From Terrimicrobiaceae bacterium (GTDB lineage Bacteria > Verrucomicrobiota > Verrucomicrobiia > Chthoniobacterales > JAATET01), in assembly GCA_028713285.1 (NCBI GenBank), contig JAQTOP010000019.1, forward strand, positions 1-46,342: DNA of 46,342 nucleotides, read 5' to 3'. A program made the position numbers and the translations under genes. This document shows positions 26,376-35,436 of the stretch, one piece after another. Every line of letters starts with the position of its first letter. Within the stretch, counting starts at the first letter, position 1. Under the pieces are notes generated by a model that did not search any database, was not told where the DNA came from, and saw only the letters and a list, made by a program, of their open reading frames with translations.

Positions 26376-28247
26376 CTAGGCGGGAGCTTGCTCGGCGGAC
26401 CGGAGCAATTCAAGATTTTTGAATGCATCGATGCGCTCGATGCGCAGCGTGCGGTCGCCGTGCTCCGTCGGCACCTGCACGGACTCCCCGGCGGCCCTGC
26501 CGATGAGCGCCTGTCCGATGCCGGCCTGATACGAGACGATGTTCCTCTCGGGCGCGCCGTCCCATGCGCCGAGGATGTGGTATTCCTCGACCGCGCCGGT
26601 GGCGGGATCGCTGAGCACGACCGACGAGCCGATGGAGACCCTCGACGTGTCCACGTCCTCGAAATTCGTGCCGCGGGCGAGTTCGAGTTCGCGTTCCATT
26701 TCGGATCTGCGCCGCAGCAGCACGCGCTGCTGCTCCTTCGCGCTCTTGAACTCGAAGTTCTCGCGCAGGTCGCCGTAGTCGCGGGCGATGCTGATGTCGC
26801 GGGTGTTTTGCGGAATCTGACGATTGATCAGGTCCTCGTATTCCTCGCGGCGGCGGTCGAGGCTGGCCCACGAGACCACGAGGCTCGCGGAGCGCGACTC
26901 CTCCTGCTCGCCGGTGATCATTGTCTGGACGCCGGGGTGGAGCTTGATGATGCGGGCGAGAAGCGAGCGCTTGTTGAGATCGTCGAAAACGGTCGTGAGC
27001 TTGAGCTTGCGCACGGCATCGCGCACGACGACAGGGTCGGCCCCCGCAAGCAGATCGGCGATGAGCGTCTTGTCGTCCATCACGAGGTCGTGGAGCTTCG
27101 TGCCGCGCGTGATCTCGCTGAGGAGGACGTCATCCTCGAGCGCCGCGATCACCGCGCCGAACAGGCCGATATTGAAAAACTCGGGATAACCCGCGCCGCG
27201 TTCCTTACAGAGCCAGAGCAGGACCTCCGGTGAGATGGTGCGTTCGCGCAGCCATTTGTCGATGGCGGCCGCAAAGGCGGCTTTCTCGCCCTCCTGCTCA
27301 AAAAGGCGGGCGATCTCCTGCGCGAGGCGGGGTGTGCCCTTGAGCGCGAGCGCGAGCGCCCGCTCCTGCCAGCGCTCGTCGTAGGCGGCCTTGAAATGCG
27401 AGAGCACCCGGCGGTGCTTCGAGGCCGGCAGGCTGGCGAAAAGCTCGGCAAGGCGGCTCTGCTCCCCGCGCAGGACATCCGCCACCGTCGGCGCATCGGC
27501 CCCCGGCTGGAGCGCGTCGTGGCGCTCGCAGATTTCGTCGCGAGCCAAAAGCATCTCGACGGCCTGGACGGAATGGAGCCTCTGCCCTTTCTTTGCGGCA
27601 TCTTCAACCTGCGCGGCGAGGGATTGCATTTCCTCGATCTCCTTCGCAAAGTCGTCGAGCGCCTTCACGATGGAGTCGAGGGCAAGCACCTGGTCCTTCG
27701 GGTGCCGGGCTCCGCGGAAGTTCTCGATCAACTTCGCGCCCTGGTTCACCGGCGCGTCGTGCAACTCGATTGGCTCGCCCTTCTTGCCGGGAAGATGCAC
27801 ATGCCCGTCGCCTTTCAATTTCCTTTTCGCGCCGTCAAAAAACTTCTTGAACGCCGCGGCATCCATCGCATGCGGGACGAAGACCGCGGCAATCTGGTCG
27901 GGAGTCGCCCTGCCGCCGTGGTCCCGGAGCACGTCGCGCACGAGCCCGGCGGGATCCTCCGAGGCCCGGGCCAGGACGGCGTCAGGATTCGACGCGGATT
28001 GAGCGCGCACATGATCGGCGGGAATCGCGGTGAGTGTTTGCGCCGCATACTCGAGCTGCATCGGGTGCTTCTTCTTCGATCCAAAGTCGATGAGGATCTG
28101 TCCGGTGAGGAGATTCCATTCGGCGACCTGACCGAATCCCCAGCTCTTGTGGATGCAGTAAGCGCCCGGCTGCAGGTGCTCCAGGCTTGCGGCGATCGCC
28201 GGCGTGATTTTCCCCGCTTCTACGACTTTCTGCAGTTCCTCGTTCAT
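26376..28247 (-). CDS. greA: Long GreA-type transcription elongation factor with about 450-residue N-terminal extension
   Basis: 623 residues, against about 158 for ordinary GreA. The GreA unit occupies about 460-615: the coiled-coil tip reads ARDYGDLRENFEFKSAKEQQ, keeping the acidic tip residues that let GreA trigger transcript cleavage in stalled RNA polymerase, followed by the FKBP-like domain (VSIGSSVVLSD, YHILGAWDGAPE, IGQALIGRAAGESVQV). The N-terminal part begins with a small beta domain (GAYCIHKSWGFGQVAEWNLL, GQILIDFGSKKKHPMQLEYA) and continues as all-helical sequence. Long GreA proteins of this layout are known in Chlamydiae, so it may be a PVC trait. A GGGAG ribosome binding site lies 7 bases before ATG 28247. 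Confidence 0.85.
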   Translation of the reverse strand: MNEELQKVVEAGKITPAIAASLEHLQPGAYCIHKSWGFGQVAEWNLLTGQILIDFGSKKKHPMQLEYAAQTLTAIPADHVRAQSASNPDAVLARASEDPAGLVRDVLRDHGGRATPDQIAAVFVPHAMDAAAFKKFFDGAKRKLKGDGHVHLPGKKGEPIELHDAPVNQGAKLIENFRGARHPKDQVLALDSIVKALDDFAKEIEEMQSLAAQVEDAAKKGQRLHSVQAVEMLLARDEICERHDALQPGADAPTVADVLRGEQSRLAELFASLPASKHRRVLSHFKAAYDERWQERALALALKGTPRLAQEIARLFEQEGEKAAFAAAIDKWLRERTISPEVLLWLCKERGAGYPEFFNIGLFGAVIAALEDDVLLSEITRGTKLHDLVMDDKTLIADLLAGADPVVVRDAVRKLKLTTVFDDLNKRSLLARIIKLHPGVQTMITGEQEESRSASLVVSWASLDRRREEYEDLINRQIPQNTRDISIARDYGDLRENFEFKSAKEQQRVLLRRRSEMERELELARGTNFEDVDTSRVSIGSSVVLSDPATGAVEEYHILGAWDGAPERNIVSYQAGIGQALIGRAAGESVQVPTEHGDRTLRIERIDAFKNLELLRSAEQAPA

Positions 28248-28325
28248 GAAAAGACTCCCAAATTAGGAGGAGCCGGACGGCTGGCGAGTAAATATTCGTC
28301 GCGCCGACGCGGACCGCACGGCTGC

Positions 28326-29453
28326 TCACGCCTCGTGGGCGTAGCGCAGGTAGCGCAGAGCATCCCGCAGCCGCTGCGTGGCCTCGTCGAGTTCGCGCTT
28401 GAGTTCGCGGCGATGCTCGCGCGACAGCTCATGCCTCCGTTCGGCGGCGGCGCGCCAATCCGCCAGCGCCACCTCCCAGCGAACAAATGCCTCGTGCATG
28501 CGCTCCTGCGCGGCGTGGAGGAGAGCCTGCAGCGATTCGCAAACCGGGGCGCCCCGCTTCTCGAGCTTCGCCGAGAGGAGGATTTGCTGTTCGGCAATCT
28601 GCGCCTTGAGAATCTTTTCCTCATCGACCACGCGCAGGTTGCGCACGAGTCCGACCTTGTTGAGCAGCCAGATCGCCCATTTCGTCGGATCGTATTGCCA
28701 CGGCTTCACGCCGTTCCGGTAGTCGTATTGAAACTCGTGGTGATAATTGTGGTAGCCCTCGCCGAAAGTAAAAATGGCCATCAGGAAGCTGTCCCTCGCG
28801 GTGCATTTGCTGGAATACGGACGGTCGCCGATCCAGTGGCAAAGCGAGTTGATGCAGAACGTCATGTGATGCACAAACACCACGCGCGCCACGCCGGAGA
28901 GGAGGAACGCGCCGAGGGCGGCGTCCCACCCGCCGACTGCAAATCCGATGAGCGCCGGAACGCCGAAGCACATGCCAAATGCGAGCGGCACGTAATGCCG
29001 GTGCTGCCACATGGCCAGCCGGTCCTTTTGCAAATCCCGCACCCAACTGAGCGGCGTATCCGGTCCCGTGCGGAAAAGCAGCCAGCCGATATGCGCAAAG
29101 AAGAGGCCCTTGGAAATATCATAGGGATCCTCGTCGTGATCGACGTGCTTGTGGTGCTTGCGGTGGTCCGCCGACCACGCAACCGCCGAGCCCTCGAACG
29201 CCGCCGCGCCGAAGAGCAGCGTAAAGAGCTTGACCGACCAATGCGCGTGGAAGGTGAGGTGGGAAAAAAGCCGGTGGTAGCCGAGCGTGATGCTCATGCC
29301 GGTGGCGAAGAAAAACACGACGAACATCCCGAGCTGGAAGGCATCGATGCCGTGATTCCAGAGGTAAATGGGCACCGCAATAATCGTGGCGAGAAATGTG
29401 GTGATGAGGAAAAAAGAATTTTGCCAGCGGATAGAGCCCCAAGGAGTTCGCAT
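28326..29453 (-). CDS. Membrane fatty-acid (acyl-CoA/acyl-lipid delta-9-type) desaturase with C-terminal coiled coil
   Basis: 375 residues. Three histidine boxes are present: HRLFSH, HRKHH and HNYHH, the diiron ligands of the stearoyl-CoA desaturase superfamily, between four membrane segments. It introduces a cis double bond in a membrane acyl chain using O2. From about residue 265 the protein carries an unusual extension of some 110 residues, predicted as a long charged coiled coil (EEKILKAQIAEQQILLSAKL, ERRHELSREHRRELKRELDE). Its function is unknown; partner binding or oligomerisation is a guess. A TATACT -10-like element lies 25 bases upstream of the start. Confidence 0.88.
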   Translation of the reverse strand: MRTPWGSIRWQNSFFLITTFLATIIAVPIYLWNHGIDAFQLGMFVVFFFATGMSITLGYHRLFSHLTFHAHWSVKLFTLLFGAAAFEGSAVAWSADHRKHHKHVDHDEDPYDISKGLFFAHIGWLLFRTGPDTPLSWVRDLQKDRLAMWQHRHYVPLAFGMCFGVPALIGFAVGGWDAALGAFLLSGVARVVFVHHMTFCINSLCHWIGDRPYSSKCTARDSFLMAIFTFGEGYHNYHHEFQYDYRNGVKPWQYDPTKWAIWLLNKVGLVRNLRVVDEEKILKAQIAEQQILLSAKLEKRGAPVCESLQALLHAAQERMHEAFVRWEVALADWRAAAERRHELSREHRRELKRELDEATQRLRDALRYLRYAHEA

Positions 29454-29799
29454 GAAATAAGGGTTGGCGGTTGCCTACAGTATATGATGATGAATGTTCG
29501 TAAAACCTGCGCCGACAGTATCGCGACAGGTATCGCCGTCCCACGCAGGAGCGCCATACGCTCTCCGGATTTGCGGCGATTGTCAACCCATCCGGATGGT
29601 GACGAAAGCGCCCGAAGAAAGGAGTTGCCAATCGCCGCGCATCGGCGAGAGTCCATCTCTCGACGGTTTGGGTCCGGGCGCTGCGCTTCGCGCGGCGGGG
29701 CATTGGCACGAAAGCGCGCCCTTTGCTTTCGAAACGATTTCGACCGACCCGCGGCTATCCCGGAAGAAACCCGGCTTCGTCGTCCGTCGGCATCTCATC
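29454..29799. other. Divergent intergenic region between desaturase and infA
   Basis: 346 bases without a convincing gene. On the minus strand TATACT at 29484-29479 is a likely -10 of the desaturase promoter; no good -35 is seen. CGAGAG-TCCAT-CTCTCG (29646-29662) is a small hairpin inside what may be the infA leader. No riboswitch or small RNA was recognised. Confidence 0.4.
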
Positions 29800-30018
29800 A
29801 TGGCTCAAGAACAAGCAATCGAAGTCGAAGGCAAGATCACGTCCGTGCTCGCGGGCACGATGTTTCATGTCGAACTCGCGAACAAGCACACCGTCCTCGC
29901 CCACATCTCGGGCAAGATGCGCAAGCGCTTCATCCGTCTCACGAACGGCGACCGGGTGAAGATGGAAATGTCCCCCTACGATCTCAGCAAGGCGCGCATC
30001 GTCTATCGCCTCGGGTAG
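29800..30018 (+). CDS. infA: Translation initiation factor IF-1
   Basis: 72 residues, the exact family length. One S1-like OB fold: [62 protein letters not shown]-1 binds the ribosomal A site with IF-2 and IF-3 during initiation. The usual EGxV...LPNxxF segment reads [15 protein letters not shown], so it is slightly divergent but complete. It is single, not beside ribosomal protein genes, and convergent with mpl 13 bases away. Confidence 0.94.
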   Translation: MAQEQAIEVEGKITSVLAGTMFHVELANKHTVLAHISGKMRKRFIRLTNGDRVKMEMSPYDLSKARIVYRLG

Positions 30019-30031
30019 CGCCCGGCTTCCC

Positions 30032-31408
30032 CTACAATCGCTCGAGCAATTTCGCGTGGATGTCGTCGAAGCCGCCATTGCTGAAGACCACGACGATGTC
30101 GCCCGCTTCGGCCAGCGGTCTTAAGCGCGCGACGATCGCATCGGCCGTCGGTTCGTAAAACGCCGGCTTCCCCGTCGCCGCGATATCCGCCACGACGCGC
30201 TCGGGATTCAACCGCTCCGCCTCCGGAATCTGCTCGAGCCTCGCGATCTGCGCGATGATCACGCCGTCGGCGTCCGCGAAGGCCTCGGGCAGCGCGTGCT
30301 GAAACACCGCGCGCCGCGTGGTATTCGACCGGGGCTCGAAGATCGCCCACACCCGCGCGCCCGCATAGCGCTGGCGCAGGCCGGCAAGGGTCTCGCGGAT
30401 CGCGGTCGGATGATGGCCGAAGTCGTCGATCACGGTGATGCCGCGGACGACTCCGCGAATCTCCTGGCGCCGCTTGATGCCCGCAAAAGTCCGCAGCGCC
30501 TCGCGAATTTTCTCCATCGGCACGCCGTAAAAATGCGCCGCGCTCGCCGCCATCGCGGCATTGCGAATATTGAAATCGCCGAGCAGCGGAATCTCGAAGC
30601 GCTCGCTGAACAGCTCGAAACTCGTGTGCGCGCCGTGGTGCCCGGGGTTGCGGATTTGGTTCGCCGCGTTCTCCGAGAAGCCGACCTCGACGATGGGAGC
30701 CGGGCAGGCCTTCGCGATGTCGAGGCAGTTGGGATCGTCGGCGTTCAGCAGCACCATCCCCTCGCCCGGCACGATGTTCAGCAGCCGCCGGAAGCTCGTC
30801 TTGACGTCGTCGAGGTCGCGAAAGATGTCCGCATGGTCGAACTCGATGTTGTTCACGATCACCAGCTCCGGCAGGTAGTGGATGAACTTCGAGCGCTTGT
30901 CGAAAAACGCCGTGTCGTATTCGTCGCCCTCGATGATGAAATACTTCGAGTCGCGCAGGCAGCAGCCGGTGCCGAGATTCGCAGGGATGCCGCCGATCAG
31001 CCAGCCAGGATCGAGACCGGCATACTCGAAAATCCAGGCCAGCAGCGAGGTCGTCGTCGTCTTGCCGTGCGTCCCGGTGACGACGAGGTTGTGCCGTCCG
31101 CGCAGGAAAAACTGCTTCAACGTCTCGGGCAGCGAGAGGTAGTAGAGCTTGCGATTAAGCACCGCCTCGACCGCTGTCCTGCCGCGCGTCATGGCGTTGC
31201 CGACGACCACGAGATCGGTCGCCGGCGGGATGTCCCCGGGCTCATACCCCTTGGTAATCTCGATGCCCCGCTCCTCGAGGAAGGTGGACATGGGAGGATA
31301 GACATTGTCGTCCTGCCCGGTCACCACGAACCCCCGCTCGCGCATGCCGGCCGCCACGGCGCCCATCGCGGTGCCGCAGATGCCCAGAAAATGGACGTGT
31401 TTAATCAA
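30032..31408 (-). CDS. mpl: UDP-N-acetylmuramate:L-alanyl-gamma-D-glutamyl-meso-diaminopimelate ligase
   Basis: 458 residues. Mur-ligase fold: the N-terminal Rossmann motif HFLGICGTAMGAVAAGM, the ATP loop VVTGTHGKTTTTSLL, and EGDEYDTAFFDKRSKF, which is diagnostic of Mpl within the MurC family, then NNIEFDHADIF and the C-terminal DDFGHHPTAI and EPRSNT. Mpl recycles the murein tripeptide by joining it to UDP-MurNAc in the cytosol. Its presence shows a diderm-type peptidoglycan with meso-diaminopimelate, consistent with lysA in the same window. Start ATG 31408 is at the motif's natural beginning. Confidence 0.93.
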   Translation of the reverse strand: MIKHVHFLGICGTAMGAVAAGMRERGFVVTGQDDNVYPPMSTFLEERGIEITKGYEPGDIPPATDLVVVGNAMTRGRTAVEAVLNRKLYYLSLPETLKQFFLRGRHNLVVTGTHGKTTTTSLLAWIFEYAGLDPGWLIGGIPANLGTGCCLRDSKYFIIEGDEYDTAFFDKRSKFIHYLPELVIVNNIEFDHADIFRDLDDVKTSFRRLLNIVPGEGMVLLNADDPNCLDIAKACPAPIVEVGFSENAANQIRNPGHHGAHTSFELFSERFEIPLLGDFNIRNAAMAASAAHFYGVPMEKIREALRTFAGIKRRQEIRGVVRGITVIDDFGHHPTAIRETLAGLRQRYAGARVWAIFEPRSNTTRRAVFQHALPEAFADADGVIIAQIARLEQIPEAERLNPERVVADIAATGKPAFYEPTADAIVARLRPLAEAGDIVVVFSNGGFDDIHAKLLERL

Positions 31409-31462
31409 CAGCCAGGGACGGGTGGCGACGGGATTGGGAACGGGCGCGCATGGCCGGCGCTC

Positions 31463-32611
31463 CTAGTAAACATCCTTGCGGTAGCGCTTCGCCTTCTTGA
31501 GTGCGTCGATGTATTCCACGGCCTGTTCCGGCGTCTTGCCGCCGGCCTTCTGGACGACTTCATGCAGCGCGGCATCGACATCCTTCGCCATGCGGGCCGC
31601 GTCGCCGCAGATGAAGAAGCACGCACCATTCTCGAACCAATCGTAAAGCTCAGCCGCATGCTCGAGAACACGATGCTGCACGTAAATCTTGAAAGCCTGG
31701 TCGCGCGAGAATGCGGTGTCGAATTTCGACAGCACGCCGTCGGCCTGGTATTTCTCGAATTCGTCGCGGTAGAAGAAGTCGGAGGCCGACCGCTGTTCGC
31801 CGAAGAAAAGCCAGTTCCGCCCGGTCGCACCGGTCACCTGCCGCTCCTGCAGCATCGCACGGAACGGTGCGATGCCCGTGCCCGGCCCGACCATGATCAT
31901 GTCCGTCGCGGGATCCTCCGGCACGCGGAAATTTTTCGCCGTGTGGGTGAAGACCGGGACCCTTCCCTCGCCCTCGGCGCGCTCGGCGAGGAAGGAGGAG
32001 GCGACTCCGGTGCGCGGCCTGTCGTAGCTCGTGTAGCGGACGATCGCGATGGTGAGATGGACCTGCCCGCCGACGACCTTCTGCGACGAGGCGATGGAGT
32101 AAAGCCGCGGCTGAAGCTTGCGGAGCAGCGGCACGAATTCCTCGGGCGTGAATCGCGCGGCGGTGAACTCAAGGAGCGGATCGAGCACGTCGCGGCCCCA
32201 CAAGTAGTCGTCGAGCGTCGTCTTCACGCTCGGATCGAGCAAATCCTTCAGAAACTCGGCCGAGGAATCCTTTTCGGCGACAGCGGCCAGCAACTGCTTC
32301 GACGGCTCGGTGATCACGAAATCCTTCAGCAACGCCTCGCGAATCGGCACTTGCGCGCCGGCGGGATTCGACACGATCTCCCCGCCGCTGTAGCCGAGGG
32401 TGTCGAGTATTCTCCCGACCAGCGCGGGATCGTTTTCCGGGAACACCCCGAGCGAATCGCCGACTTCGTATTGGAGGCCCGAGTCGCCGAGCGAAATCTC
32501 GAAGTGGCGCGTTTCCTTCTCCGAGCCGCTCAACGTGAGCCTGCGGTTGACGGTGAGCGTGGCGCGAAAGGGATTTTTGCGGGAATAGAGTGAAGCTCCT
32601 TCGGCGGACAT
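31463..32611 (-). CDS. CysJ-like NADPH-dependent diflavin reductase module (FAD and NADPH domains only)
   Basis: 382 residues. FAD-binding part with the connecting domain (YEVGDSLGVFPENDPALVGR, RLYSIASSQ as the RxYS flavin motif, TGVASSFLAERAEGEG) and the NADPH part (MVGPGTGIAPFRAMLQER, WLFFGEQRS, FICGDAARMAKDVDAAL, ending YRKDVY). This matches the C-terminal two thirds of sulfite reductase alpha subunit; the N-terminal flavodoxin domain is missing, as in many bacterial short forms. Likely an electron donor for sulfite reductase or another oxidoreductase; no cysI is in the window. It lies 45 bases after the CNNM gene and 54 before mpl on the same strand. Confidence 0.85.
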   Translation of the reverse strand: MSAEGASLYSRKNPFRATLTVNRRLTLSGSEKETRHFEISLGDSGLQYEVGDSLGVFPENDPALVGRILDTLGYSGGEIVSNPAGAQVPIREALLKDFVITEPSKQLLAAVAEKDSSAEFLKDLLDPSVKTTLDDYLWGRDVLDPLLEFTAARFTPEEFVPLLRKLQPRLYSIASSQKVVGGQVHLTIAIVRYTSYDRPRTGVASSFLAERAEGEGRVPVFTHTAKNFRVPEDPATDMIMVGPGTGIAPFRAMLQERQVTGATGRNWLFFGEQRSASDFFYRDEFEKYQADGVLSKFDTAFSRDQAFKIYVQHRVLEHAAELYDWFENGACFFICGDAARMAKDVDAALHEVVQKAGGKTPEQAVEYIDALKKAKRYRKDVY

Positions 32612-32656
32612 GGCCGTGAGTAAATGGCAACCGCTTCCGCGACGCAAGCGGTCTTG

Positions 32657-33607
32657 CTATTTGTCGCCACCAAGCAGCCTTCGGACCAGGTGATCGCTTG
32701 TGAGCAGGCCGGCGGGCCGGCCGTCGGCATCGAGCACGACGGCCACGGGCAGGCGGGATGCGCGAAGTTTTCTCACCGCGGTCATCGCCCGCTCGCCGCT
32801 CTTCACGGTGACGACGCGCCGCATGTAGGACTGCACGCGGCCCGACCGCACCCCGTCGAAAAGCAGGTCGATCACCCGCACGAGGCCGCCGACGTCGCCA
32901 TTGCTCTCGATCACGAGGAAGCGGCTTGCATCCAGTTCCGAAGCCCGGCGCAGAAGATCGGCGATCGGCGTATCCGGCCCGGCCTGCGGCACCCGGTCGA
33001 GCGGCATCATCAGATCCCCGGCCCGCAGCGCGCGGAAATCGATGATGTGTTCGATGATCGACCGCTCCGTCGCGGGTCGCTGCCCCTTCGGCTCGGCCTG
33101 CGCGATGGTGCGCTTGAGACCCTCCACCGACACGATGCGCCCGCTCTCCACCTCGCGCCCCGCGCGGAAAAACGGCCGCACGATCCATCCGGCGAGGTTT
33201 GTGACCGGTGCAAGCAGCCAGTCCGCCGCCGTGAGGATGCGCGCGAAGACGACCAGGGTGCGATACGGAAAACGCCGGAAGATCGCCTTCGGCAAAAACT
33301 CGAGCCCGAAGATGAACACCGGCAACGCCACGGCCAGGGCGGCAATCGCGCCGAAGGGCCCCATCCATTTCGTGAACTGCATGTAGAGAATGCTGATTGC
33401 TACGATGTTCGCGGCGTTCGTCATCAGCACGACCGTCATCATCAGACGCTCGATGCGGGTGAGCAGCCGGTCGAGATTTTGCGCGGCCTCCTCCCCCCGG
33501 CGCGCATAGTGGCGCAGCCGCACGCGGTTGACGGACAGCACGCCCGACTCGATGCCCGAGAAGGTGAACGACACGACGAGGCACGCAAGGAAGGCAGGCC
33601 AGATCAT
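32657..33607 (-). CDS. CNNM/CorC-type membrane protein with CBS pair (second of tandem)
   Basis: 316 residues. An N-terminal DUF21/CNNM membrane domain (IWPAFLACLVVSFTFSGIES, RLMMTVVLMTNAANIVAISI, IAALAVALPVFIFGLEFLPK) followed by two CBS motifs (DLMMPLDRVPQ, DASRFLVIESNGDVGGLVRV, MRRVVTVKSGERAMTAV, LPVAVVLDADGRPAGLLTSD). No CorC_HlyC domain follows. Family members are linked to Mg2+ or Co2+ efflux and homeostasis. The start ATG overlaps the stop of the previous gene (ATGA at 33607-33604), so the two paralogues are translated together and may form a heteromer. Confidence 0.87.
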   Translation of the reverse strand: MIWPAFLACLVVSFTFSGIESGVLSVNRVRLRHYARRGEEAAQNLDRLLTRIERLMMTVVLMTNAANIVAISILYMQFTKWMGPFGAIAALAVALPVFIFGLEFLPKAIFRRFPYRTLVVFARILTAADWLLAPVTNLAGWIVRPFFRAGREVESGRIVSVEGLKRTIAQAEPKGQRPATERSIIEHIIDFRALRAGDLMMPLDRVPQAGPDTPIADLLRRASELDASRFLVIESNGDVGGLVRVIDLLFDGVRSGRVQSYMRRVVTVKSGERAMTAVRKLRASRLPVAVVLDADGRPAGLLTSDHLVRRLLGGDK

Positions 33608-34878
33608 ATCCCCTCTCCCCGGGCGCCGACTTCGGGGCCCGCCAGCTCGATGAGCACCTCGCGCACCCGCTTGCGCGTGGCGCGACGCACCGTGAAGCGC
33701 CAGCCGTCCAGAATGAACGACTCGCCCGGGCGCGGCAGGCTGCCGAAGTGCTCGACCACGAGGCCGCCGACGGTTTGCAGATCCTTTCCGGCAAACTCGA
33801 TGCCGGTTTGCTCCTCGATGTCGTCGAGGCGCGCGCTCCCGGCCGCGAGCAGGCGCGCGGTGCCGAGCCGCTCGATGTAAAGCTCGCTGCTCGCATCGGG
33901 CCCTTCCTCGCCGAGCAGTTCCTCCACGAGATCGGAAAGCGTCACCAGCCCCTCGATGCCGCCATACTCGTCGAGCAGGATCGCGAGGTGCTGGCGGTGG
34001 CCAAGGAACGCCCGCAGCAGGTCCAGGGCCTTGATCGTCTCGGGCACAAATGAGGGCGGCTGCAGCCGCTCGGTGTAATGCGACGCGCTCGGATGCAGCA
34101 GGAATTCCTTCGCATCGAGCAGGCCGAGGATGTCGTCCGGCGTCTCGCCGCGGACCGGAACGAAGCGGTAGCGCTTGCGCTGCACGCTCACCGCCGCCTC
34201 GGCATTCGTCAGGTCGTCGGGCAGCGTGAATGCGTCGATGCGCGGCGTCATGCAATGCCTCGCCGCCTCGCCCCGCAGCTTCATCACCTCGCGCAGCAGC
34301 CGGCTCTCGGTTTCGTCGAACGTCCCCTCCTCGCGCCCGATTTCCACGAGCGTCTCAAGTTCGTCATCCGTGAGGTGGCTGAACGGCGCGACCGTGCGCG
34401 GCACGACGCGCCGCACGATCCCCTCGCTCAGCCGCTGGAGAAGCGCCGTAACCGGCTCGAGCGCCGGGAGCAGCCGGCGGACGAATGGCAGGCTCCAGCG
34501 CGTCGTGCGGATCGGCGCCGCCAGGGCGAGAAGCTTCGGCAGCAATTCGCAAAGCACCACGATTGCCGCGAAGCCGAGCGCAAGCAGGTCCCAGCCCGAC
34601 GGACTGCCGGACACGCCAAGCGGATCCAAAAGCGCCAGCAAAAGAATGAGCAACGGCAGATTCGTGAGCGTGTTTGCGAGCGACAGCGTGTTCGCCAACT
34701 CGTCCGGGCGCTTCATGAGCGCGTCGAGCATGTCGGCCCGGCGCGGATCCCTCACGCGGAGTTTTCGCCGCCGCTCCTCGCTCATCGAGAATATCGCCGT
34801 CTCCACCGCGGAAAACGTCGCGGAGGCGAAGGCGAGCAGAAATCCAAGCGAGAGCAGCGCGGCCAGCCACGGGCTCAT
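33604..34878 (-). CDS. CNNM/HlyC-CorC family membrane protein (first of tandem)
   Basis: 424 residues. DUF21/CNNM membrane domain (MSPWLAALLSLGFLLAFASA, SAVETAIFSM, ANTLTNLPLLILLLALL), CBS pair (HCMTPRIDAFTLPDD, LAILLDEYGGIEGLVTLSD) and a CorC_HlyC C-terminal domain (LQTVGGLVVEHFGSLPRPGE, DGWRFTVRRATRKRVREVLI). Domain order equals the CorC/YfjD class implicated in Mg2+/Co2+ resistance; the old name hemolysin is not functional evidence. ATG 34878 starts at the first membrane helix; upstream in-frame ATG 34959 would add 27 residues. It is divergent from the DUF309 gene. Confidence 0.88.
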   Translation of the reverse strand: MSPWLAALLSLGFLLAFASATFSAVETAIFSMSEERRRKLRVRDPRRADMLDALMKRPDELANTLSLANTLTNLPLLILLLALLDPLGVSGSPSGWDLLALGFAAIVVLCELLPKLLALAAPIRTTRWSLPFVRRLLPALEPVTALLQRLSEGIVRRVVPRTVAPFSHLTDDELETLVEIGREEGTFDETESRLLREVMKLRGEAARHCMTPRIDAFTLPDDLTNAEAAVSVQRKRYRFVPVRGETPDDILGLLDAKEFLLHPSASHYTERLQPPSFVPETIKALDLLRAFLGHRQHLAILLDEYGGIEGLVTLSDLVEELLGEEGPDASSELYIERLGTARLLAAGSARLDDIEEQTGIEFAGKDLQTVGGLVVEHFGSLPRPGESFILDGWRFTVRRATRKRVREVLIELAGPEVGARGEGI

Positions 34879-34977
34879 GGCCGGATTCTCGGGGGCAGCG
34901 GACGGCCGCGCCGGGATTGGGAGCGAAAAGAATTCTGCAAACGACACGAGATAGCACATACTCCCGCGCGCCAAAGC

Positions 34978-35436
34978 ATGAAAAAGTTCGACCGCATGGA
35001 GACCTTCGTTGCGGCGCTGCACGCGGGCGGGCCGTCCGGTCTGCATCCGTGCTATGCGGGGTATTTTACCTGCTTTAATCGCGGCGACTATTACGAAGCG
35101 CACGATGTGCTTGAGCACCTCTGGCTCCAGTGCGGGGACGCGAACGCGCCCTTTTACCAGGGCCTCATCCAGCTCGCGGGCGGCTTCGTGCATCTTCGCA
35201 AACAGCATTTGCGCCCCGATCATCCCAAGGATGCCGCCCGCCTCGCGCCGGCGTCGCGGTTGTTCGATCTCGCCGCGGCGAATCTCGCTCCCTTCGCGCC
35301 GCGCCACCTGCATCTCGACGTGGACGCGGCGCTCGCCCTGGCCGGCGGCGTGGCGTCGGAAATCCGCGCCTCGCATTTTCAGAAAAACCCGTGGTCGCCG
35401 GACGCCCTGCCGCGGCTATTGCCGGAGGCGGACTAG
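34978..35436 (+). CDS. DUF309 domain protein
   Basis: 152 residues. The DUF309 core is clear: YFTCFNRGDYYEAHDVLEHL followed by W, FYQGLIQLAGGFVHLRKQHL and a helical tail. The conserved FNxGxxxExHxxLExxW pattern suggests a metal or small-ligand site in a helical bundle, but no function is established. ATG 34978 fits the family. It abuts the stop of the decayed PEP-CTERM gene on the other strand with no gap. Confidence 0.87.
   Translation: MKKFDRMETFVAALHAGGPSGLHPCYAGYFTCFNRGDYYEAHDVLEHLWLQCGDANAPFYQGLIQLAGGFVHLRKQHLRPDHPKDAARLAPASRLFDLAAANLAPFAPRHLHLDVDAALALAGGVASEIRASHFQKNPWSPDALPRLLPEAD

Noticed and set aside
27396-30158. A 920-codon plus-strand open frame opposite greA and the desaturase
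   Set aside because: Antisense of genes with clear motifs; long antisense frames are expected at this GC content. No signal, domain or ribosome binding site supports it.
30296-32593. A 765-codon plus-strand frame opposite mpl and the CysJ-like gene
   Set aside because: Shadow of two well-supported genes; no recognisable domain.
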